A stretch of DNA of 6,318 bases, taken from positions 1 to 6,318 of the forward strand of contig CAYGUI010000068.1 of NCBI GenBank assembly GCA_964353115.1, read 5' to 3'. Shown piece by piece: positions 1 through 5,226 of the stretch. The stretch's first letter is position 1, and every line of letters begins with the position of its first letter. This DNA comes from CAYGUI01 sp964353115 (GTDB taxonomy: Bacteria > Pseudomonadota > Gammaproteobacteria > JAGOUU01). The notes below the pieces were generated by a model that was not told the DNA's origin, ran no database searches, and was given only the letters and a program-made list of their open reading frames with translations. Both the position numbers and the translations under genes were made by a program.

Positions 1-332
1 TAATTAATAGGTTTTTTTAAATGATATTTCCATTCACCAAATTTTGGAGTAATTTCACTATTTTCTAAGATTTTAATTAAAAAATCTTTGGCTCTATTGA
101 TATCTTGCATCTTGCTATAATCACCATTGCCGGTTTTATCAGGATGTTTTTGTAAGGAGATATCCCTATATCTTTTTTTAATATCAGAGCTTTTATATTT
201 TTGAGTTAATATTGTCCAATAACATATTTGTTCGTTGTAATCATTACTAATAAGCTCTAACTCTTTCAAAGCATTGAAAATTTCTTCATTTGTATTTTCT
301 TTTTCAAGGCTTTCTGGTTCAAAAGAAGCCAT
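1..332 (-). CDS. J-domain (DnaJ-like) protein, 3' end cut by window edge
   Basis: This open frame runs from the left edge to an ATG at 330-332 without a stop, giving about 110 visible residues. A J-domain is seen: YWTILTQKYKSSDIKKRYRD resembles helices I-II, followed by the loop motif HPD (H63-D65 from this start; the His codon is 146-144) and a helix III-like MQDINRAKDFL. J-domain proteins use HPD to stimulate ATP hydrolysis by DnaK/Hsp70. No Gly/Phe region, zinc finger or membrane segment is visible, so this is not canonical DnaJ, but the C-terminus is missing. Two more in-frame ATGs exist upstream (341-339 and 365-363). The 332 start has an AGG about 10 nt upstream, whereas the other two lack a usable Shine-Dalgarno, so the start is uncertain. 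The last two bases of the window leave a partial codon TA-, so the gene may end at once or continue. The client is unknown. Confidence 0.8.
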   Translation of the reverse strand, partial: MASFEPESLEKENTNEEIFNALKELELISNDYNEQICYWTILTQKYKSSDIKKRYRDISLQKHPDKTGNGDYSKMQDINRAKDFLIKILENSEITPKFGEWKYHLKKPIN

Positions 333-398
333 GTTTTTCATGCCTAATAAAAAATTTATAATCATTTATTTGTATTTAATTAAGTTTGTAAGTTGAAT

Positions 399-427
399 AG
401 TATATTGAAGGCTGTGAAATAAGTCAA
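399..427 (-). promoter_or_regulatory. sigma70-type promoter for the J-domain gene
   Basis: Read on the minus strand there is a -35 box TTGACT (427-422), a 17-bp spacer, and a -10 box TATACT (404-399). Each box has one mismatch to consensus and the spacing is ideal. Transcription would start near 392, leaving about 60 nt of leader before the ATG at 332. This is the strongest promoter match in the window. Confidence 0.7.
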
Positions 428-443
428 TAGCTCATAAAACTAT

Positions 444-471
444 TTGTTTTTTCGTAAAAAAAGTGTATCCT
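444..471 (+). promoter_or_regulatory. Probable promoter of the tRNA-Ser/tRNA-Arg/ppiD unit
   Basis: TTGTTT (444-449), a 16-bp spacer and TATCCT (466-471) give a moderate sigma70 match, followed by a GC run (GCCC, 475-478) like the discriminators of stable-RNA promoters. The start would fall near 478, about 23 nt before tRNA-Ser. An alternative -10, TATAAG at 479-484, lacks a matching -35. The promoter is back-to-back with that of the J-domain gene, within about 40 bp. Confidence 0.45.
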
Positions 472-500
472 ATAGCCCTATAAGGAAAATCAGTCTGTTA

Positions 501-591
501 GGAGAGGTGGCCGAGTGGCTGAAGGCGCTCCCCTGCTAAGGGAGTATAGGAGAATATCCTATCGAGGGTTCGAATCCCTCTCTCTCCGCCA
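501..591 (+). tRNA. tRNA-Ser(GCU)
   Basis: The full cloverleaf can be drawn. The acceptor stem 501-507 pairs with 581-587 (last pair G-U), with discriminator G588 and encoded CCA 589-591. The anticodon stem is 528-532/540-544 with loop CTGCTAA; the anticodon GCT at 535-537 reads AGC and AGU. A long variable arm pairs ATAGGA with TCCTAT (about 546-561), typical of class II tRNA-Ser. The T arm 564-568/576-580 encloses TTCGAAT. The G discriminator and long variable arm agree with serine identity. Confidence 0.97.
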
Positions 592-613
592 CGATTGCAA
601 GGATAAACACACT

Positions 614-690
614 GCGCCCGTAGCTCAGCTGGATAGAGTGTCTGGCTACGAACCAGAAGGTCGGGAGTTCGAATCTCTCCGGGCGCGCCA
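614..690 (+). tRNA. tRNA-Arg(ACG)
   Basis: The acceptor stem 614-620 pairs perfectly with 680-686, with discriminator G687 and encoded CCA 688-690. The anticodon loop CTACGAA carries ACG at 648-650. The wobble A is expected to be deaminated to inosine by TadA to read CGU, CGC and CGA, as is usual for bacterial tRNA-Arg(ACG). The T loop TTCGAAT is present. It follows tRNA-Ser by 22 bp with no terminator between them, so the two are probably cotranscribed. Confidence 0.97.
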
Positions 691-697
691 TATTTCT

Positions 698-701
698 GGA
701 G
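698..701 (+). promoter_or_regulatory. Ribosome binding site of ppiD
   Basis: GGAG lies 4 nt before the ATG at 706 and only 7 nt after the encoded CCA of tRNA-Arg. It supports this start and shows that the whole ppiD leader downstream of the tRNA is 15 nt. Confidence 0.65.
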
Positions 702-705
702 TCTT

Positions 706-2532
706 ATGTTTGATAACATTAGAAAATACACCCAAGGTTGGACAGCCTGGATTCTCTTATCTTTTATAATAATTATTTTTGTTGCGCTTGGTCTTGATGG
801 TTTTATGGGGTCTTTAAATATGAAAGGCTCAGGTAAAATTAATCTATACGGCGAAGAAGTAACTCCTCAGCAATTACAGGCTTTTAAAGAGTTATTTGGC
901 GCTGATTTTACTGGTCTTGCTGCACAAATTGGGTATTTAAAACAGAAAGGTTTTTATATTTCTGATGAGCAAATTGATAATGCAATTACTAATAGCCCAG
1001 AATTTCAAACGAATGGTGGTTATGATCCACAAAAATTTAGTAAATTATTGCATGGGAATGAAAGTTATATTCAAGCTTATAGAGATTATTTAGCCTATCA
1101 GCTTTATACACAGCAACAATATTCTGTTTTTAGTTTTGCAAATTTAATGCCTAAGTGGCAATTAGATGATTGGTATCAAATTTTAAATCAAACACGTGAT
1201 TTTGCCGTTATAAAAGTTTCTTATAAAAATTATTTAAATAATTTTAAAATTTCAGATAAAGAGGCGGAAGAATTTTATAAAAATAATTCTTTTAAATATA
1301 TTGAATCAGAAAAAGTAAAAATTCAGTATATAAATTTATCAGCTCAAACTTTAAAAGTTAATAATCCGACGGATAAGCAATTAGAAAATTATTATCAAGA
1401 AAATATTAGTAAATTTTCTATTCCAGAACAAAGATCATTAGCACAAATTTTAATTAATTTTAGTAATAAAAGATCTAAGCAAGATGCGAAAAATTTAGCA
1501 GATAAAATAGAGCAAGAACTAAAAAATGGAAAAGATTTTGCAGAATTGGCTAAAAAATATTCTGATGATTATACTGCAGCTCAAGGTGGTGCTTCAGGAT
1601 GGTTTGGTAAAAAAGATCTGCCATCTGATGTTTTGTCTGCGCCAGTATTTAATTTAAATAAAATAGGTAAAGTTACTAATCCTATAGAATTTAATAATAA
1701 TATTTATATTTTTAAATTATTAGGTGTAAAACCAGGTAAAGAGCAAAGCTTATCTGATGTTAAAAGTGAAATTCAGCAAGATCTGCAGCAAAAGATGCGT
1801 GAAGAGAAATTTGCTGAAATAAAAACACAGCTTGAAGATAAACTATATGATAATCAATCATTGGCTGAAATAAGTAAATCAATGAATTTACCATTAAAAA
1901 CGAGTGGATACTTTACCCGTAAAGGCGGTAGTAGTGAGGTTACTGCAAATACAAATGTTATTTTAGCTGCATTTAGTAATGAAGTAATTAATGAAAAAGA
2001 AACTAGTAATATTATAAATTTAGATGAGAATAATATTGTAGTATTGTCAGGAGTAGATCATATTCCACCACAAAAACAGAGTTTTGATGAAGTTAAAAGT
2101 AAAGTGATTCAAGATTTGAAAATTCAAAAGGCACAATTTTATTCACAGGAAAAAGCGAATAAAACTTTGAGTGAAATTAAAAATTTAAAAGATAGTTCTG
2201 AATTAAAAAATTTAGCTGCTAAAAATAATTGGAAAATATTTTATCGAACTAATATTGCGGTTAATCAAATTTCAACCGGTGATGCAGAAATTAGTAGTAC
2301 TATTTATAAGGATATTTTTTACATGCCACGTAGTAAAAATAATATGCTGGTATTAAAAGAAACTCGTGATGCCGAAGGAAATTATCAAATACTAATTTTG
2401 CAAAAAGTTTTAGTGCCAGATGTTAATAAAGCTCCTCAGGATAAATTAGATAATATTAAGAAGCAGTTTGAAACATTAAATATTATGCGTAGTTTATATG
2501 CTGTTGTTAATAATATTCAAACTAATTTGTAA
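706..2532 (+). CDS. ppiD: PpiD-like membrane-anchored periplasmic chaperone (SurA_N/parvulin family)
   Basis: The 608-residue protein is close to E. coli PpiD (623). A short cytoplasmic N-terminus is followed by one membrane anchor (about W12-L30), then a SurA_N-type chaperone region (to about residue 160), a linker, a parvulin-type domain (about 240-342, with GGASGWFG at 294-301), and a long C-terminal region matching the second half of PpiD. PpiD sits at the Sec translocon exit and helps newly exported proteins fold. The parvulin domain has Gln247 (RSLAQILI) where active parvulins have the first conserved His, and Tyr334 (NNIYIFKLL) in place of the His of GYHIIKL. PPIase activity is therefore probably weak or absent, as reported for E. 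coli PpiD. There is no cysteine. ppiD is probably cotranscribed with the tRNAs upstream; its stop is 5 bp from that of the convergent cyclase gene. Confidence 0.93.
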   Translation: MFDNIRKYTQGWTAWILLSFIIIIFVALGLDGFMGSLNMKGSGKINLYGEEVTPQQLQAFKELFGADFTGLAAQIGYLKQKGFYISDEQIDNAITNSPEFQTNGGYDPQKFSKLLHGNESYIQAYRDYLAYQLYTQQQYSVFSFANLMPKWQLDDWYQILNQTRDFAVIKVSYKNYLNNFKISDKEAEEFYKNNSFKYIESEKVKIQYINLSAQTLKVNNPTDKQLENYYQENISKFSIPEQRSLAQILINFSNKRSKQDAKNLADKIEQELKNGKDFAELAKKYSDDYTAAQGGASGWFGKKDLPSDVLSAPVFNLNKIGKVTNPIEFNNNIYIFKLLGVKPGKEQSLSDVKSEIQQDLQQKMREEKFAEIKTQLEDKLYDNQSLAEISKSMNLPLKTSGYFTRKGGSSEVTANTNVILAAFSNEVINEKETSNIINLDENNIVVLSGVDHIPPQKQSFDEVKSKVIQDLKIQKAQFYSQEKANKTLSEIKNLKDSSELKNLAAKNNWKIFYRTNIAVNQISTGDAEISSTIYKDIFYMPRSKNNMLVLKETRDAEGNYQILILQKVLVPDVNKAPQDKLDNIKKQFETLNIMRSLYAVVNNIQTNL

Positions 2533-2537
2533 TATTA

Positions 2538-4151
2538 TTAATGTCGATCATATATTATAGCTTTACCACGTCCAGATTCTTTAGCGCGATATAAGGCCAT
2601 GTCAGCGTGTTTTAATAATTCGCCTTTTGCTGTACCATGCTCAGGGTATACAGCAACACCTATACTAGCACCTAATTTTATATTTTTAATAATAGGGTAA
2701 GGTTTGGATATAGATTCTATAATTTTATTAGCTATTAATAGAGCTTCTTCTTCATTTGGAATATCACGCACCAATACAATAAATTCATCTCCACCTAATC
2801 GTGCCACAAGATCATAATCGCGCATACTTTTTGTTAATCTGGAAGAGACTTCAATTAATACTTCATCACCAACATCGTGGCCAAGATTATCATTAACTTC
2901 TTTGAAATTATCTAAGTCAATATATAAAATCCCAAACATATTTTCTTTTCGTGAGCTAAATGATATTTCCTGATTAATTTCTTTTTCAAGAGATACGCGA
3001 TTTAATAATCCAGTTAAGTAATCATAATGTGCCAATTGGCGAAATTTTTCACGCTCAAGACGAACTTGTTCTTCAGCTAATTGTTTTTCATGAACTCTGC
3101 TTATTTGCATTCCTAATGTTATAAAAGTTTGTAATAGTTCTTTGTCTTCAGGAATAATTTTATCCGTGAAGAATTCTGCTATTGCAATAATATTTCCATC
3201 AGAGATAATTGGAAATCCAAAGGCACTGTGTAATTGAATTTTACTAGATAAATTTGCACGGGGAAAATTAGATTCAGATTGAATATCTTCAATCCAAGTA
3301 GCTCTTTTTCTTTCCCAAATTTTTCCAGGCAATCCTTCATGTTTGGTGAATTCTAATTTATCACTTACCGTTTTAAAATTATCAATGTTAATTTCAGGAT
3401 CAATTGACCATATATCACTAGAAATTAATTTTTTATCTTTTTGAAAATAAACGTGACCAACTGGCCACTCGATGGCTTGTCTAACTAGGTCGATACAATT
3501 TTGTAGGGCTCCTTTAAAATCATGATTTGTACTAATCATTAATGTGCCTTCATATAATAGAGACATACTTAATGCTTTTTTATGTAATTTATTATTGATT
3601 TCTTTAATACTGATGGCGCTGATTTGTAACTTGGTCAAAATATACGTTAAAAAAGAAAATAGTATACTAATTATAAATCCAAATAATAAAATCAAATAAT
3701 TAGTAAATAATTCATTTTCTTCCATAAATTTGGCGCTTGGCCATACAGTAATTTGAAAACTATAATTAGGTAGGGTTAGAATAGTGCTGACCTTATATGG
3801 ATCACGATACTTAAAACTGCCTATAGTTGATTTTGAGTAGATAGTAATATTATTTTTAAGATTATTAATATCAATATCATATCCCTGAAAAGTGAAAGAA
3901 GTTAATATTTGACTTATTTGATATTTTAGTTGTTCAGGAGGAATATTATTCTCTGAAAAATAAATTTTAAGGGCTTGAGTAACACTAATAGCTCCGTTAC
4001 GCACAAAAACGTAAATTCGGGAGTCTTGCCTTTCTTTATTTATTGAACTTAATAATAAAGTGGTCCCCATCATAAGTCCGAAGACTATGGTGGGGATAAT
4101 AATAGTGCTTTTAGAAATTGTTTTTTCTTTTTTTAAAAATATATCTATCAT
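2538..4151 (-). CDS. Membrane GAF-GGDEF diguanylate cyclase
   Basis: This 537-residue protein is predicted to make cyclic di-GMP from two GTP. In order: a Lys-rich cytoplasmic start, membrane helix 1 (about 16-37), a periplasmic segment (about 38-150, family not recognised), membrane helix 2 (about 152-174), and a GAF domain (about 195-352) with the typical GLPGKIWERKRATWIEDI and FPIISDGNIIAIAEFF signatures. Then come a charged coiled-coil linker (about 352-374) and a GGDEF domain (375-537). The domain is intact: DYLTGLLNR (377-385), metal and substrate residues in IDLDNFKEVND (D412, N420), GGDEF at 453-457, and an inhibitory I-site RDYD (444-447) exactly five residues before it. It should therefore be an active, product-inhibited enzyme. 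No EAL domain is present. No Shine-Dalgarno is visible before the ATG, which lies inside a hairpin (4139-4173). It lies 23 bp after fabI on the same strand, so it is likely read through from fabI. The signal is unknown. Confidence 0.93.
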   Translation of the reverse strand: MIDIFLKKEKTISKSTIIIPTIVFGLMMGTTLLLSSINKERQDSRIYVFVRNGAISVTQALKIYFSENNIPPEQLKYQISQILTSFTFQGYDIDINNLKNNITIYSKSTIGSFKYRDPYKVSTILTLPNYSFQITVWPSAKFMEENELFTNYLILLFGFIISILFSFLTYILTKLQISAISIKEINNKLHKKALSMSLLYEGTLMISTNHDFKGALQNCIDLVRQAIEWPVGHVYFQKDKKLISSDIWSIDPEINIDNFKTVSDKLEFTKHEGLPGKIWERKRATWIEDIQSESNFPRANLSSKIQLHSAFGFPIISDGNIIAIAEFFTDKIIPEDKELLQTFITLGMQISRVHEKQLAEEQVRLEREKFRQLAHYDYLTGLLNRVSLEKEINQEISFSSRKENMFGILYIDLDNFKEVNDNLGHDVGDEVLIEVSSRLTKSMRDYDLVARLGGDEFIVLVRDIPNEEEALLIANKIIESISKPYPIIKNIKLGASIGVAVYPEHGTAKGELLKHADMALYRAKESGRGKAIIYDRH

Positions 4152-4173
4152 GCAATAAGCATAGTAGATATAT
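4139..4173 (-). promoter_or_regulatory. Hairpin enclosing the cyclase start codon
   Basis: Positions 4139-4153 and 4159-4173 form 15-nt arms complementary at 13 positions, around a 5-nt loop (TTATT on the minus strand). In the minus-strand RNA one of the two mismatches becomes a G-U wobble, leaving one A-C mismatch. The arm downstream of the loop contains the AUG (4151-4149) of the diguanylate cyclase. The upstream arm starts one base after the fabI stop codon. This arrangement could hide the start until a ribosome finishing fabI opens it. A short T run follows the stem, so a weak attenuator is a second reading. The structure is seen; the role is inferred. Confidence 0.5.
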
Positions 4174-4174
4174 C

Positions 4175-4957
4175 TTAAATTTGCAGAGGATCAACGGCAT
4201 GATAACCGCTATCAACGTGAAGAATTTCACCAGTTATTCCATTTGCTAAAGGAGAGCATAGGAAAGCAGCGGCATTTCCAACATCCTCCAAAGAAACATT
4301 TCTTTTTAAAGGAGATACTTGCTCATGAGCTCCCAGCATCTTTTTAAAATCTTTAATTCCAGAAGCCGCTAAAGTACGTATTGGACCAGCTGATAGACCA
4401 TTAACTCTAATATTATCTGATCCCAAATCATTAGCCATATAACGGACATTTGCTTCTAAGCTAGCCTTGGCTAATCCCATGACATTATAATTTTTTACTG
4501 CGCGCTCAGCTCCTAAATAAGTTAATGTTAACAATGAACTATCATTTTTTTGCATCATGCTTTTCCCAGCTTTTGCAAGGGCTGTAAAGCTGAAGCTGCT
4601 GATTTCGTGGGCAATTTTAAATCCTTCGCGTGTAACAGAATCAATATATCCACCTTCAAGTTCATTGGATGGTGCAAATGCAACAGAATGAACGATACTA
4701 TCAAGTTCATCCCAGTGATCATTTAATTTATTAAATACATTTTTAATATCTTCATCGCTTGAAACATCACATGGTAGAACTATGTCACTTTCAAATTCGT
4801 TAGCAAGTTTTTTAACTCGATCTTCAAATTTTTCACCATAATAAGTGAAAGCTAATGAAGCGCCTTCGCGATGCATGGCTTGCGCTATGCCGTAGGCTAT
4901 AGATTTGTTACTTAACATCCCAACAATAAGTATCTTTCGCCCTGCTAGAAAACCCAT
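4175..4957 (-). CDS. fabI: Enoyl-[acyl-carrier-protein] reductase (NADH), FabI
   Basis: FabI carries out the last step of each fatty acid elongation cycle, reducing trans-2-enoyl-ACP with NADH in the cytoplasm. The 260-residue protein aligns over its whole length with E. coli FabI (262). The short-chain dehydrogenase fold starts at once (MGFLAGRKILIVG), with the cofactor-binding SIAYGIAQAMHREGA and the CDV near 63-65. The catalytic residues are present: Tyr147 in TYLGAERA, and Tyr157 and Lys164 in NYNVMGLAKA (E. coli Y146, Y156, K163). AGPIRTLAASGIKDF, the substrate-loop region, is conserved. Position 93 is Ala where E. coli has Gly93, a site of triclosan and diazaborine resistance changes; Ala occurs naturally in other FabIs such as that of S. 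aureus. The start is supported by GAGG at 4967-4964. It is followed 23 bp later by the cyclase gene and preceded by the repeat element, which may carry its promoter. Confidence 0.96.
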   Translation of the reverse strand: MGFLAGRKILIVGMLSNKSIAYGIAQAMHREGASLAFTYYGEKFEDRVKKLANEFESDIVLPCDVSSDEDIKNVFNKLNDHWDELDSIVHSVAFAPSNELEGGYIDSVTREGFKIAHEISSFSFTALAKAGKSMMQKNDSSLLTLTYLGAERAVKNYNVMGLAKASLEANVRYMANDLGSDNIRVNGLSAGPIRTLAASGIKDFKKMLGAHEQVSPLKRNVSLEDVGNAAAFLCSPLANGITGEILHVDSGYHAVDPLQI

Positions 4958-4963
4958 AAAATA

Positions 4964-4967
4964 CCTC
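4964..4967 (-). promoter_or_regulatory. Ribosome binding site of fabI
   Basis: GAGG (minus strand) with a 6-nt spacer to the ATG at 4957. It lies between the left palindrome of the repeat element (ending at 4980) and the gene, so it is free of the hairpin. Confidence 0.65.
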
Positions 4968-4979
4968 GTAATTTATTAT

Positions 4980-5006
4980 CTGGATTCCCGCCTACGCGGG
5001 AATGAC
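4980..5006. repeat. Left 27-bp palindromic repeat (dispersed ATTCCCGC type)
   Basis: The core at 4984-5003 has arms ATTCCCGC and GCGGGAAT around CTAC and is flanked by CTGG and GAC. The whole 27 bp is the exact reverse complement of 5200-5226. Repeats with these arms are widespread in proteobacterial genomes (compare the dRS3-type repeats of Neisseria). It is strikingly GC-rich against its surroundings. It ends 22 bp upstream of the fabI start. Confidence 0.9.
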
Positions 5007-5011
5007 GGGGT

Positions 5012-5040
5012 ATTTTATCATGAAACCACCTCTTCGTCAN
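5012..5040 (-). promoter_or_regulatory. Candidate fabI promoter inside the repeat element
   Basis: On the minus strand, NTGACG (5040-5035, first base lost in the assembly gap), a 17-bp spacer and TAAAAT (5017-5012) match sigma70 boxes well; the -35 would be TTGACG if the missing base is T. The predicted start near 5005 would put the left palindrome at the extreme 5' end of the fabI mRNA, with a leader of about 48 nt. Confidence 0.5.
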
Positions 5041-5139
5041 NNNNNNNNNNNNNNNNNNNNNNNNNNNNNNNNNNNNNNNNNNNNNNNNNNNNNNNNNNNN
5101 NNNNNNNNNNNNNNNNNNNNNNNNNNNNNNNNNNNNNNN
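5040..5139. other. Assembly gap of 100 N
   Basis: Exactly 100 unknown bases, a size commonly used as a placeholder for a scaffold gap of unknown length. The base pattern at its edges (CGTCA before, TTCCCGC after) equals the junction between two 16-bp units of the array to its right, so the assembler probably broke inside that tandem array. Confidence 0.97.
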
Positions 5140-5203
5140 TTCCCGCTGCGCGTCATTCCCGCTGCGCGTCATTCCCGCTGCGCGTCATTCCCGCTGCGCG
5201 TCA
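5140..5203. repeat. Tandem array, four visible 16-bp units
   Basis: Four identical copies of TTCCCGCTGCGCGTCA (5140-5155, 5156-5171, 5172-5187, 5188-5203) run directly into the right palindrome, which begins with the same TTCCCGC. The unit therefore looks like a half-palindrome that has been amplified. The array extends an unknown distance into the gap. It is non-coding except that its last three bases are the slt stop codon. Confidence 0.95.
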
Positions 5204-5226
5204 TTCCCGCGTAGGCGGGAATCCAG
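5200..5226. repeat. Right 27-bp palindromic repeat overlapping the slt 3' end
   Basis: The core at 5203-5222 has arms ATTCCCGC and GCGGGAAT around GTAG, and ends in CCAG. It is the exact reverse complement of the left copy. On the minus strand it encodes the final residues TGFPPTRE of the transglycosylase and its TGA stop (5203-5201). As RNA it would form an 8-bp GC-rich hairpin at the end of the slt coding region. Confidence 0.9.

Larger units (their letters stand above)
4980..5226. mobile_element. MITE-like repeat element with inverted ends and internal tandem array
   Basis: Two perfect inverted 27-bp copies (4980-5006 and 5200-5226), each itself palindromic, bound a segment containing 33 bp of other sequence, a 100-N gap and at least four 16-bp tandem units. 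No transposase frame is visible; the open frames across it are only readings through repeats and Ns. No convincing target-site duplication is seen at the borders (TTAT on the left, TAAC on the right). It could be one non-autonomous element, or two separate palindromic repeats with an array expanded from one of them. The true length is unknown because of the gap. Confidence 0.5.

Noticed and set aside
498..731. 77-codon minus-strand open frame across the tRNA genes
   Set aside because: It reads antisense through both tRNAs; peptides such as GEIRTPDLLVRSQ are a well-known artefact of translating tRNA genes.
515..769. 84-codon plus-strand open frame overlapping tRNAs and the ppiD start
   Set aside because: It covers both tRNA genes and enters ppiD in another frame, and its sequence (PVAQLDRVSGYEPEG) is a typical tRNA-derived false protein.
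4166..4175. Perfect 10-bp palindrome AGATATATCT as an operator
   Set aside because: It is simple AT-rich sequence that largely overlaps one arm of the hairpin, and no regulator can be linked to it.
4980..5006. Palindrome as a Rho-independent terminator for slt or fabI
   Set aside because: The 8-bp GC stem is plausible, but no T run follows it on either strand, and the same repeat is of a dispersed type.
5140..5226. CRISPR-like array
   Set aside because: The units are contiguous 16-mers with no spacers, and no cas genes are present.
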